From contig NZ_WTFT01000040.1 in the NCBI RefSeq assembly GCF_009861505.1, positions 85,174 to 149,173 of the forward strand: a stretch of DNA of 64,000 bases, read 5' to 3'. The translations under genes and the position numbers were made by a program. Of the stretch, positions 52,389 through 61,345 are shown piece after piece. Origin of the DNA: Pseudomonas izuensis. Lineage in GTDB: Bacteria; Pseudomonadota; Gammaproteobacteria; Pseudomonadales; Pseudomonadaceae. The notes beneath the pieces were generated by a model, which worked only from the letters and a program-made list of their open reading frames with translations, made no database searches and was not told the DNA's origin. Position 1 is the stretch's first letter. Each line of letters opens with the position of its first letter.

Positions 52389-53846
52389 TCAGAGCAGCAC
52401 CACGTCGTATTGTTCCTGGGAATACATGGTTTCTACCTGGAACCGAATGGTGCGCCCGATAAACCCTTCAAGCTCGGCAACGTTGCCCGACTCCTCATCA
52501 AGCAGGCGATCGACGACTTTCTGGTTCGCCAATACACGATAGCCTTCCGCCTGATAGGCGCGAGCTTCGCGGAGGATTTCGCGGAAGATTTCGTAGCAAA
52601 CGGTTTCCGGGGTCTTCAACTTGCCACGGCCCTGGCAACTGGTGCACGGCTCGCACAATATCTGCTCGAGGCTTTCGCGGGTGCGCTTGCGCGTCATCTG
52701 AACCAGGCCCAACTCGGTGATGCCGATGATGTTGGTCTTGGCGTGGTCACGCTCCAGCTGCTTCTCCAGCGTGCGCAGCACTTGGCGCTGGTGCTCTTCA
52801 TCTTCCATGTCGATGAAGTCGATGATGATGATCCCGCCCAGGTTGCGCAGGCGCAATTGACGAGCGATGGCGGTTGCAGCCTCGAGGTTGGTCTTGAAGA
52901 TGGTTTCTTCGAGATTGCGATGACCGACGAACGCCCCTGTATTGACGTCGATGGTACTCATGGCTTCTGCCGGATCGACCACCAGGTAACCGCCGGACTT
53001 CAGCGGGACTTTGCGTTCCAGGGCTTTCTGGATTTCGTCTTCGACGCCGTACAGATCGAAAATCGGTCGCTCGCCAGGGTAGTGCTCCAGACGATCGGCG
53101 ATTTCCGGCATCAGTTCGGCGACGAACTGCGTGGTTTTCTGGAAGGTTTCCCGTGAGTCGATGCGGATCTTCTCGATCTTCGGGCTGACCAGGTCACGCA
53201 AGGTGCGCAGCGCCAGGCCGAGATCTTCATAGATCACGCTGGGCGCACTGATGGTTTTGATCTGGACATTGATCTGATCCCAGAGCCTTCGCAGATAGCG
53301 AATGTCCATGAGTATCTCGTCAGCCCCGGCGCCTTCGGCTGCCGTGCGCAGGATAAAACCACCGGCCTCCTGGATGCCTTCTTTGGCGACGCAATCACTG
53401 ACCACTTGCTTGAGGCGTTCGCGCTCGGCTTCGTCTTCGATCTTCAGCGAAATGCCGACATGTGCGGTGCGCGGCATGTACACCAGGTAGCGCGAAGGGA
53501 TCGACAGCTGAGTGGTCAGGCGCGCGCCTTTGGAGCCGATCGGGTCTTTGGTGACTTGCACTACCAGGCTCTGGCCTTCGTGCACCAGGGCACTGATGCT
53601 CTCCACCGCCGGGCCTTCACGCAGGGAAATTTCCGAAGCATGGATGAACGCTGCGCGATCCAGGCCAATATCGACAAATGCCGCCTGCATGCCCGGCAAT
53701 ACCCGCACGACTTTGCCTTTATAGATGTTGCCGACGATCCCGCGCTTTTGCGTGCGCTCGACATGAACCTCTTGCAGGACACCGTTTTCGACCACCGCCA
53801 CGCGCGATTCCATCGGCGTGATGTTGATCAGAATCTCTTCACTCAT
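52389..53846 (-). CDS. rng: Ribonuclease G
   Basis: A 485-residue RNase E/G-family endoribonuclease. An S1 domain spans about 38-118; catalytic Mg ligands are Asp300 (MSTIDVNTG) and Asp343 (IIIDFIDME); the Zn-link cysteines Cys398 and Cys401 (CEPC) follow. It lacks the long scaffold region of RNase E. It matures 16S rRNA and degrades some mRNAs. The ATG at 53846 opens with MSEEILINITP, the family start. Confidence 0.97.
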   Translation of the reverse strand: MSEEILINITPMESRVAVVENGVLQEVHVERTQKRGIVGNIYKGKVVRVLPGMQAAFVDIGLDRAAFIHASEISLREGPAVESISALVHEGQSLVVQVTKDPIGSKGARLTTQLSIPSRYLVYMPRTAHVGISLKIEDEAERERLKQVVSDCVAKEGIQEAGGFILRTAAEGAGADEILMDIRYLRRLWDQINVQIKTISAPSVIYEDLGLALRTLRDLVSPKIEKIRIDSRETFQKTTQFVAELMPEIADRLEHYPGERPIFDLYGVEDEIQKALERKVPLKSGGYLVVDPAEAMSTIDVNTGAFVGHRNLEETIFKTNLEAATAIARQLRLRNLGGIIIIDFIDMEDEEHQRQVLRTLEKQLERDHAKTNIIGITELGLVQMTRKRTRESLEQILCEPCTSCQGRGKLKTPETVCYEIFREILREARAYQAEGYRVLANQKVVDRLLDEESGNVAELEGFIGRTIRFQVETMYSQEQYDVVLL

Positions 53847-53903
53847 GGCAGGATCTCGTTCAGGCATGTTCACGATAATGGCCGCATCTGGTCAGTACGA
53901 CGC

Positions 53904-54500
53904 TTAGCGCGCGTTATGGGTTTGCCAACAGGGTATGCCGAAATGGCCGAGCAGTTCCGCGGTTTCGCACAGCGGCAGTCCAACCACCGCCGAGTAGCTT
54001 CCATCGAGCCCGGCGACAAACACCGCACCCAATCCTTGAATTCCATAACCACCCGCCTTGTCCTGAGGCTCGCCGCTTGACCAGTAGGCCGCCGCCTCAT
54101 CGCTGCCGATGGGGCGAAAACGCACCACACTGCGCACCACCCGCGACTCGCAGCGTTCACCGTCGAGCAGCGCAATCGCCGTCAGGACTTCATGTTCTTT
54201 ACCGGACAACATCTTCAGCATGGCGCAAGCGTCGGCTTCATCAACCGGTTTGCCAAGAATTTTGCCGTCGAGCACCACGGCGGTATCAGCGCCCAGCACA
54301 CAGAAGGAATCGTCGCTCACCACCGAATCGCGCCCGGCCGCAGCCTTGCCACGCGCGAGCCGTTCGACGTAGGCCGAGGGGGATTCATGAGTCAGAGGGG
54401 TTTCATCGATGTCCGCACTGATGGCGGTGAATGGCACGCCGATCTGCGTGAGCAGTTCACGCCGACGCGGCGAACCAGAGGCAAGATACAGCCGTTTCAT
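53904..54500 (-). CDS. maf: Maf-type nucleoside triphosphate pyrophosphatase
   Basis: A 198-residue Maf/YhdE protein with the phosphate-binding SGSPRR (8-13) and the catalytic GADTAVVLDGKILGKP. The YhdE branch hydrolyses dTTP, UTP and modified pyrimidines, preventing their incorporation. The ATG at 54500 fits the family start MKRLYLASG. It lies between mreD and rng, the conserved place. Confidence 0.95.
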   Translation of the reverse strand: MKRLYLASGSPRRRELLTQIGVPFTAISADIDETPLTHESPSAYVERLARGKAAAGRDSVVSDDSFCVLGADTAVVLDGKILGKPVDEADACAMLKMLSGKEHEVLTAIALLDGERCESRVVRSVVRFRPIGSDEAAAYWSSGEPQDKAGGYGIQGLGAVFVAGLDGSYSAVVGLPLCETAELLGHFGIPCWQTHNAR

Positions 54501-54545
54501 CAAGACATCTCCCTCTGTCCAAGTTCGGGCAAATGCCTGACCCAA

Positions 54546-55037
54546 TTAATTGATTTTGTAGCGTCGACGCAATCCGCGCAAACCGTAGCTGATCCAGGGC
54601 CAGAGCAACGCGCTGACCAGAGCCGGCAATACCAGTGCCAGTGTTGGCTGACGATTGCCGGTCAGGGCGCTCAGCCATAGTTGAACCAACTGAGCGAGGC
54701 CGAAGATCACCAGGATCACCAGGCTCTGCTGCCACATCGGGAACATCCGCAGGCGTTGTTGCAGCGCCAGCACCAGGTAGGTGATGAGAGTCAGGATCAA
54801 TGCGTTTTGGCCCAGCAACGTGCCATACAGCACGTCTTCAGCCAGCCCCAGGCACCACGCGGTAACCATCCCGACTTTCTGCGGCAGGGTCAACGCCCAG
54901 AACGCCAGCAGCAAGGCCAGCCACAGCGGGCGAAGGATTTCCATGAATTGCGGGAGCGGCGAAACGCTGAGCAGCATGCCGACGGCAAACGTCAACCAGA
55001 CGATCCAGCCATTTCGCGAGGCTTTGACACCGACCAT
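54546..55037 (-). CDS. mreD: Rod shape-determining protein MreD
   Basis: A 163-residue polytopic inner-membrane protein with about five hydrophobic segments. It works with MreB, MreC, RodA and PBP2 in sidewall growth. Its ATG overlaps the mreC stop by one base. Confidence 0.95.
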   Translation of the reverse strand: MVGVKASRNGWIVWLTFAVGMLLSVSPLPQFMEILRPLWLALLLAFWALTLPQKVGMVTAWCLGLAEDVLYGTLLGQNALILTLITYLVLALQQRLRMFPMWQQSLVILVIFGLAQLVQLWLSALTGNRQPTLALVLPALVSALLWPWISYGLRGLRRRYKIN

Positions 55038-56167
55038 TATTCTTGCCTCCCAGTGGTAGCCGGCTCAGCGACAGGCGGTTTGGCAACACGTTTCGCGGGT
55101 TGCGCTGCTGGAGGCTTGGCCGCCGGGGCAGTCGCAGGCGGTTTGGAAGCGGCAGGACGTGCGGCGGCAGGCTTGGCCGGGGCTGCTGCCGGAGCAGGTG
55201 TCGAGACAGCTGGAGTAGCTGGCGTCGCAGCGGCCGCCGGAACCACCGCAGGCTTGGGCACGGTCGCCGGGATGATTGGCCCACCGCCTTGCGCATCCAG
55301 AGACTCCTGAGCCTGCGCGGCGTCGTTCGCACGCTCTTCGGCAGTGCGGCCATCGCTGAACACCAGCAGCAGGTAACGACTGCGATTCAAGGCAGCGGTC
55401 GGCACCGCGCGAACAATGGCGAACGGCTGGCCGGAGTCATGTATCACTTCCTTGACCGTGGCCACCGGGTAACCCGCCGGGAAACGCTGACCGAGGCCAG
55501 AGCTGACCAGCAGGTCGCCTTCCTTGATGTCGGCGGTATCCGCCACGTGACGCAGTTCGAGGCGTTCCGGGTTACCGGTGCCGCTGGCAATCGCCCGCAA
55601 GCCGTTGCGGTTGACCTGCACCGGAATGCTGTGGGTGGAATCGGTCAGCAACAAGACCCGGGAGGTATAGGGCATCAACTCGACCACCTGCCCCATCAGG
55701 CCACGGGCATCGAGCACCGGCTGACCGAGGATCACCCCGTCACGCTCACCTTTGTTGATGATAATGCGATGGGTGAACGGGTTGGGGTCCATGCCGATCA
55801 ATTCGGCCACTTCAACCTTTTCGTTGACCAGTGCAGAAGAGTTGAGCAACTCGCGCAGCCGAACGTTCTGCTCGGTCAGGGAGGCGAGCTTTTGCATCCG
55901 CCCCTGCAGCAACAGGTTTTCGGTCTTGAGTTTTTCGTTTTCGGCGACGAGTTCGGTCCGGCTGCCAAACTGACTGGCAACGCCATCCCACAATCGTCCG
56001 GGCAGGTCGGTGATCCAGTAGGCGTCCATCAGCACCAGCGACATCTGGCTGCGTGCAGGCTTGAGCAGACTGAAACGGGCATCGACCACCATCAGCGCGA
56101 TCGATAACACGACCAGCACCAACAGGCGCACGCCCAGTGAAGGGCCCTTGGTGAAAAGCGGTTTAAT
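55037..56167 (-). CDS. mreC: Rod shape-determining protein MreC (apparent ATT start)
   Basis: A bitopic protein of 376 residues if begun at ATT 56167, with a membrane anchor (about 14-30), coiled coil (ENEKLKTENLLLQGRMQKL) and paired beta-barrels, then a Pro/Ala-rich C-terminal tail. No ATG, GTG or TTG exists upstream of the GTG at 56131. The ATT has a GGAGGAG site 6 nt upstream, and starting there gives (M)KPLFTKGPSLGVRL, aligning with the E. coli MreC N-terminus MKPIFSRGPSLQIRL. The GTG would remove this conserved cytoplasmic segment. It scaffolds the elongasome. Confidence 0.93.
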   Translation of the reverse strand: MKPLFTKGPSLGVRLLVLVVLSIALMVVDARFSLLKPARSQMSLVLMDAYWITDLPGRLWDGVASQFGSRTELVAENEKLKTENLLLQGRMQKLASLTEQNVRLRELLNSSALVNEKVEVAELIGMDPNPFTHRIIINKGERDGVILGQPVLDARGLMGQVVELMPYTSRVLLLTDSTHSIPVQVNRNGLRAIASGTGNPERLELRHVADTADIKEGDLLVSSGLGQRFPAGYPVATVKEVIHDSGQPFAIVRAVPTAALNRSRYLLLVFSDGRTAEERANDAAQAQESLDAQGGGPIIPATVPKPAVVPAAAATPATPAVSTPAPAAAPAKPAAARPAASKPPATAPAAKPPAAQPAKRVAKPPVAEPATTGRQE

Positions 56168-56310
56168 AAGCCGCTCCTCCCAGGCAAATGTTCTGTTTAT
56201 TCATACGGCAGCAATCCGGCCTGGATGCAGACTGACAGAAGATAAACGCGAACAGGCAGCACTGCAAAGTGCCGCCTGCGCGCTCAACAGCATGGAGGCG
56301 ATCCGGCGAC

Positions 56311-57348
56311 TTACTCGCTGGAGAGCAGATCCATGGTGTGCTTGTCCATCATTTCCAATGCACGGCCACCGCCGCGAGCAACGCAGGTCAACGGGTCTTC
56401 GGCGACGATCACCGGCAGACCGGTTTCCTGGGCCAGCAACTTGTCGAGGTCACGCAGCAAGGCGCCACCACCGGTCAGTACCAGGCCACGCTCGGCGATA
56501 TCGGAAGCCAGTTCCGGAGGCGATTGCTCCAGAGCGCTCTTCACAGCCTGAACGATGGTCGCCAGGGACTCTTGCAGAGCCTCCAGCACTTCGTTGGAGT
56601 TCAGGGTGAATGCGCGTGGAACGCCTTCGGCCAGGTTACGGCCACGCACGTCGACTTCACGCACTTCGCCGCCCGGGTAGGCCGTACCGATTTCCTGCTT
56701 GATGCGCTCGGCGGTGGATTCACCGATCAGGCTGCCGTAGTTGCGACGCACGTAGGTGATGATCGCTTCGTCGAAGCGGTCGCCGCCAACCCGTACGGAT
56801 TCGGCGTAAACCACACCATTCAGGGAGATCAGGGCAATTTCGGTAGTACCACCACCGATATCCACGACCATCGAACCGCGAGCTTCTTCAACCGGCAGGC
56901 CGGCACCGATCGCAGCGGCCATTGGCTCTTCGATCAGGAACACTTCACGGGCACCGGCACCGAGGGCCGATTCACGGATGGCGCGACGCTCAACCTGGGT
57001 GGATTTGCACGGAACGCAGATCAACACGCGAGGGCTAGGCTGCAGGAAGCTGTTTTCATGAACCTTGTTGATGAAGTACTGCAGCATCTTTTCGCAGACG
57101 CTGAAATCGGCGATCACGCCGTCCTTCATCGGACGAATGGCAGCAATGTTGCCCGGCGTACGACCAAGCATGCGCTTGGCTTCGGTGCCGACAGCAACGA
57201 CACTTTTCTGGTTACCGTGTGTCCGAATGGCCACAACTGATGGCTCATTCAGGACGATACCGCGCTCGCGCACGTAAATAAGGGTGTTGGCAGTGCCCAG
57301 GTCAATGGAAAGATCGCTGGAAAACATGCCACGCAGTTTCTTGAACAT
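56311..57348 (-). CDS. mreB: Rod shape-determining actin homologue MreB
   Basis: A 345-residue actin-like ATPase with phosphate loops SIDLGTANTLIY near the N-terminus and VVDIGGGTTEIA in the middle. It guides lateral wall synthesis. It is the first gene of a minus-strand run mreB-mreC-mreD-maf-rng-yhdP. It is divergent from gatC. Confidence 0.98.
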   Translation of the reverse strand: MFKKLRGMFSSDLSIDLGTANTLIYVRERGIVLNEPSVVAIRTHGNQKSVVAVGTEAKRMLGRTPGNIAAIRPMKDGVIADFSVCEKMLQYFINKVHENSFLQPSPRVLICVPCKSTQVERRAIRESALGAGAREVFLIEEPMAAAIGAGLPVEEARGSMVVDIGGGTTEIALISLNGVVYAESVRVGGDRFDEAIITYVRRNYGSLIGESTAERIKQEIGTAYPGGEVREVDVRGRNLAEGVPRAFTLNSNEVLEALQESLATIVQAVKSALEQSPPELASDIAERGLVLTGGGALLRDLDKLLAQETGLPVIVAEDPLTCVARGGGRALEMMDKHTMDLLSSE

Positions 57349-57392
57349 GGGAAAGGGACCCTAGGCAACGCGTGGGTAAAAAAGTGCGGCAA

Positions 57393-57421
57393 ACTCTAAC
57401 AACGACAGGGATTTTGGGCAA
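57393..57421 (-). promoter_or_regulatory. Candidate sigma70 promoter of mreB
   Basis: On the minus strand TTGCCC and TAGAGT hexamers are 17 bp apart, about 45 bp upstream of the mreB start. Confidence 0.5.
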
Positions 57422-57559
57422 GGCGCCAATATGTTAAATTGGCCGCTTTTCTGTGCACCAAGCCCCACAATCGCGGCCTTATGACCGTAGAAGTGCGGTA
57501 GTGTTCCGACAATCTAACACACGGACGCCGTCCGTCTTGTTTTCCACTGGAGAATCCCA

Positions 57560-57847
57560 ATGGCGCTAGAACGCTCCGACGTGGAAAAAATCGCTCATCT
57601 GGCCTGCCTTGGCCTCAATGAAGCCGATCTTCCACACATCACTTCGGCCCTCAACAGCATTCTTGGGCTCGTCGACGAAATGCAGGCGGTCAATACCGAC
57701 GGCATCGAGCCGCTGGCCCACCCACTGGAAGCCAGCCAGCGCCTGCGTGCGGACGTCGTGACCGAAACCAATAACCGCGAGGCTTACCAGTCCATCGCAC
57801 CAGCGGTCGAAAACGGCCTGTACCTGGTTCCGAAAGTCATCGACTAA
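57560..57847 (+). CDS. gatC: Asp/Glu-tRNA amidotransferase subunit C
   Basis: A 95-residue GatC, which holds GatA and GatB together. It starts the gatCAB operon, which amidates misacylated Glu-tRNA(Gln) or Asp-tRNA(Asn). A GGAG site precedes the ATG. gatA follows after 16 nt. Confidence 0.96.
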   Translation: MALERSDVEKIAHLACLGLNEADLPHITSALNSILGLVDEMQAVNTDGIEPLAHPLEASQRLRADVVTETNNREAYQSIAPAVENGLYLVPKVID

Positions 57848-57863
57848 AGGGAAAGAGCCTGCA

Positions 57864-59315
57864 ATGCATCAATTGACTCTGGCCGAGATCGCCCGCGGAC
57901 TCGCCGATAAAAAGTTTTCCTCCGAAGAGCTGACCAAAGTCCTGCTGGCGCGCATCGCCCAGCTCGATCCACAGCTCAACAGTTTCATCAGCCTCACCGA
58001 GGACCTGGCGCTCACGCAGGCGAAAGCCGCTGACGCACGCCGCGCCAAGGGTGAGAGCGGCGCGCTACTGGGTGCGCCGATCGCCCACAAAGACCTGTTC
58101 TGCACCCAGGGCATCCGCACCAGCTGCGGCTCGAAGATGCTCGACAACTTCAAGGCACCGTACGACGCCACCGTCGTCGCCAAGCTGGCCGCTGCCGGGG
58201 CCGTGACCCTGGGCAAGACCAACATGGACGAGTTCGCCATGGGTTCGGCCAACGAGTCGAGCTACTACGGCGCGGTGAAAAACCCGTGGAACCTGGAACA
58301 CGTTCCAGGCGGTTCGTCGGGCGGTTCGGCCGCTGCGGTTGCCGCTCGTCTGTTGCCTGCCGCCACCGGCACCGACACCGGCGGCTCCATTCGTCAGCCC
58401 GCCGCCCTGACCAACCTCACCGGCCTGAAACCGACGTACGGTCGTGTATCGCGCTGGGGCATGATTGCCTACGCCTCCAGCCTCGACCAAGGTGGCCCGT
58501 TGGCTCGCACCGCCGAAGACTGCGCAATTTTGTTGCAAGGTATGGCCGGCTTCGATCCAAATGACTCCACCAGCATCGACGAGCCCGTGCCGGACTACAG
58601 CGCCAGCCTGAACGGCTCGCTGCAAGGCCTGCGCATTGGCGTACCTAAAGAGTACTTCGGCCCAGGTCTCGATCCGCGCATCGCCGATCTGATCCACAAC
58701 AGCGTCAAGGAGCTGGAAAAGCTCGGTGCCGTGGTCAAGGAAATCAGCCTGCCGAACATGCAGCACGCGATCCCTGCGTACTACGTGATCGCCCCGGCGG
58801 AAGCCTCTTCCAACCTGTCGCGTTTCGACGGTGTGCGTTTCGGCTATCGCTGCGAAAACCCGGTCAACCTGATCGACCTGTACAAACGCTCTCGTGGCGA
58901 AGGCTTCGGGCCTGAAGTGCAGCGCCGGATCATGGTCGGCGCCTACGCGCTGTCCGCCGGTTATTACGATGCCTACTACCTGAAGGCGCAGAAGATTCGT
59001 CGCTTGATCAAGAACGACTTCATGGCTGCCTTCAATGAGGTCGACATCATCCTCGGCCCGACCACGCCGAACCCGGCCTGGAAGCTCGGCGCCAAGAACA
59101 GCGACCCGGTCGCTGCGTACCTGGAAGACGTCTACACCATCACCGCCAACCTCGCGGGTCTGCCGGGCTTGTCCATGCCAGCAGGTTTTGTCGATGGCCT
59201 GCCGGTGGGTGTGCAACTGCTCGCCCCGTATTTCCAGGAAGGCCGCTTGCTAAACGTTGCGCACCAGTACCAGTTGAACACCGACTGGCACACCCGCACC
59301 CCAACCGGCTTCTGA
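57864..59315 (+). CDS. gatA: Asp/Glu-tRNA amidotransferase subunit A
   Basis: A 483-residue amidase-signature enzyme that frees ammonia from glutamine. The Ser-cisSer-Lys triad is Lys76 (IAHKDLFC), Ser151 (PGGSSGGS) and Ser175 (GTDTGGSIRQPA). It passes ammonia to GatB through a tunnel. Confidence 0.98.
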   Translation: MHQLTLAEIARGLADKKFSSEELTKVLLARIAQLDPQLNSFISLTEDLALTQAKAADARRAKGESGALLGAPIAHKDLFCTQGIRTSCGSKMLDNFKAPYDATVVAKLAAAGAVTLGKTNMDEFAMGSANESSYYGAVKNPWNLEHVPGGSSGGSAAAVAARLLPAATGTDTGGSIRQPAALTNLTGLKPTYGRVSRWGMIAYASSLDQGGPLARTAEDCAILLQGMAGFDPNDSTSIDEPVPDYSASLNGSLQGLRIGVPKEYFGPGLDPRIADLIHNSVKELEKLGAVVKEISLPNMQHAIPAYYVIAPAEASSNLSRFDGVRFGYRCENPVNLIDLYKRSRGEGFGPEVQRRIMVGAYALSAGYYDAYYLKAQKIRRLIKNDFMAAFNEVDIILGPTTPNPAWKLGAKNSDPVAAYLEDVYTITANLAGLPGLSMPAGFVDGLPVGVQLLAPYFQEGRLLNVAHQYQLNTDWHTRTPTGF

Positions 59316-59325
59316 GGAGACACAC

Positions 59326-60771
59326 ATGCAATGGGAAGTCGTGATCGGGCTGGAGATTCACACCCAGCTCACCACCCGGTCGAAAATCTTTTCCGGTAGT
59401 TCCACTACCTTCGGTTCCGAGCCGAACACTCAGGCCAGCCTGATCGACCTGGGCATGCCTGGCGTATTGCCGGTGCTGAACCAGGAAGCGGTGCGCATGG
59501 CGGTGATGTTCGGTCTGGCGATTGATGCCGAGATCGGCCAACACAACGTGTTCGCCCGTAAAAACTATTTCTACCCGGACCTGCCGAAGGGTTACCAGAT
59601 CAGCCAGATGGAATTGCCGATCGTCGGCAAGGGGCACCTGGACATCGCCCTGGAAGACGGCACGGTCAAACGCGTCGGCATCACCCGCGCGCACCTGGAA
59701 GAAGACGCCGGCAAGAGCCTGCACGAAGAATTCAGCGGCGCCAGCGGCATCGACCTGAACCGTGCCGGCACGCCGTTGCTGGAAATCGTCTCCGAGCCGG
59801 ACATGCGCAGCGCCAAGGAAGCCGTGGCTTACGTCAAGGCGATCCATGCGCTGGTCCGTTACCTGGGCATCTGCGACGGCAACATGGCCGAGGGTTCGCT
59901 GCGTTGCGACTGCAACGTATCGATCCGTCCGAAAGGCCAGGTCGAGTTCGGCACCCGCTGCGAGATCAAGAACGTCAACTCGTTCCGTTTCATCGAGAAG
60001 GCGATCAACAGCGAAATCCAGCGTCAGATCGAGTTGATCGAAGACGGCGGCAAGGTGATCCAGCAGACGCGCCTGTACGACCCGAACAAGGACGAAACCC
60101 GTCCGATGCGCAGCAAGGAGGAAGCCAACGACTACCGTTACTTCCCCGATCCGGACCTGCTACCGGTGGTGATTGAAAACACCTTCCTCGATGACGTACG
60201 CGCCACCCTGCCGGAATTGCCACCGCAGAAGCGCGAGCGTTTCCAGGCGCAATTCGGTCTGTCGGTCTATGACGCCAGCGTCCTGGCCACCAGCCGCGAG
60301 CAAGCCGATTACTTCGAGAAAGTCGCGAGCATTGGCGGCGACGCCAAACTGGCGGCCAACTGGGTCATGGTTGAACTGGGCAGCCTGCTGAACAAGCAAG
60401 GCCTGGACATCGAAGAATCGCCGGTTTCCGCCGAGCAATTGGGCGGCATGCTGCTGCGCATCAAGGACAACACCATCTCCGGCAAGATCGCCAAGGTGGT
60501 GTTCGAAGCCATGGCCAACGGCGAAGGCAGTGCGGACGAGATCATCGACAAGCGCGGCCTCAAGCAAGTGACCGACACCGGCGCGATCTCGGCGGTGCTG
60601 GACGAAATGCTCGCGGCCAATGCCGAACAGGTCGAACAGTACCGCGCGGCAGACGAAGCCAAGCGCGGCAAGATGTTCGGCTTCTTCGTCGGCCAGGCCA
60701 TGAAAGCCTCCAAAGGCAAGGCCAACCCGCAACAGGTCAACGAATTGCTCAAAAGCAAGCTCGAAGGCTGA
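59326..60771 (+). CDS. gatB: Asp/Glu-tRNA amidotransferase subunit B
   Basis: A 481-residue GatB: a kinase-like catalytic domain (VVIGLEIHTQL opening, DLNRAGTPLLEIVSEPD in the core) and a C-terminal YqeY-like tRNA-binding tail. It activates the misacylated amino acid and transfers ammonia. A hairpin terminator follows directly. Confidence 0.98.
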   Translation: MQWEVVIGLEIHTQLTTRSKIFSGSSTTFGSEPNTQASLIDLGMPGVLPVLNQEAVRMAVMFGLAIDAEIGQHNVFARKNYFYPDLPKGYQISQMELPIVGKGHLDIALEDGTVKRVGITRAHLEEDAGKSLHEEFSGASGIDLNRAGTPLLEIVSEPDMRSAKEAVAYVKAIHALVRYLGICDGNMAEGSLRCDCNVSIRPKGQVEFGTRCEIKNVNSFRFIEKAINSEIQRQIELIEDGGKVIQQTRLYDPNKDETRPMRSKEEANDYRYFPDPDLLPVVIENTFLDDVRATLPELPPQKRERFQAQFGLSVYDASVLATSREQADYFEKVASIGGDAKLAANWVMVELGSLLNKQGLDIEESPVSAEQLGGMLLRIKDNTISGKIAKVVFEAMANGEGSADEIIDKRGLKQVTDTGAISAVLDEMLAANAEQVEQYRAADEAKRGKMFGFFVGQAMKASKGKANPQQVNELLKSKLEG

Positions 60772-60776
60772 TGAGA

Positions 60777-60808
60777 ATGGAGCCAGCTTTCAGATCTGGC
60801 TCCATTTA
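60777..60808 (+). terminator. Terminator of gatCAB
   Basis: A perfect 10-bp stem (ATGGAGCCAG/CTGGCTCCAT) and a 9-nt loop lie just after the gatB stop, with only a short T run. Confidence 0.8.
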
Positions 60809-60900
60809 CTGTGGGAGCGAGCCTGCTCGCGAATGGGGTTTGGCACTCAACACAAAGTTGGCTGTCAGAATGGCATTCGCGAGCAGGCTCGCTCCCACAG
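60809..60900. repeat. REPIN between gatB and the RlpA-like gene
   Basis: Inverted REP units (CTGTGGGAGCGAGCCTGCTCGCGAA type) flank a short spacer, immediately after the gatB terminator. Confidence 0.9.
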
Positions 60901-60920
60901 TTCTTTTTGGAAGCCTTCAA

Positions 60921-61295
60921 ATGAAACGTCTACTTGGCGCCTGCGCCCTGCTCTCTCTGCTGGCCGGTTGCGCCAGCACCGAAACCGTCGATCCGCACGG
61001 CTATGACAAGACTGGCGTAGCGTCCTATTACGGCGCCAAACATCAAGGCAAACGCACCGCCAGTGGCGAGCGTTTCGACAAGAATTCCCTGACCGCCGCC
61101 CATCGCCAGTTGCCCTTCGGCACACGGGTGAAGGTCACCAATCTGAACAACGACAAAACCTGCGTGGTGCGCATCAACGATCGCGGGCCACACACCCGTG
61201 GGCGCCTGATCGACCTGTCCCATGAAGCCGCCGCACGCCTGGGCATGCTCAAGAGCGGCACCGCACGGGTTCGCGTGCAAGCCCTCGACGACTGA
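60921..61295 (+). CDS. RlpA-like lipoprotein, minimal form
   Basis: A 124-residue lipoprotein with a signal peptide and lipobox LAGC (Cys17) followed by a single double-psi beta-barrel. The RlpA features GVASYYGAKHQGKRTASGE, the NDRGPH and the RLIDLS catalytic-Asp region are all present. Full-length RlpA carries a C-terminal SPOR domain for septal peptidoglycan; this protein ends after the barrel, so septal targeting is not expected. It could be a lytic transglycosylase or a non-enzymatic wall binder. Confidence 0.9.
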   Translation: MKRLLGACALLSLLAGCASTETVDPHGYDKTGVASYYGAKHQGKRTASGERFDKNSLTAAHRQLPFGTRVKVTNLNNDKTCVVRINDRGPHTRGRLIDLSHEAAARLGMLKSGTARVRVQALDD

Positions 61296-61345
61296 ATCAC
61301 GGAGCCCCGACCATTTTCGGACTTGCCGATTTACCCCTGATCAGC

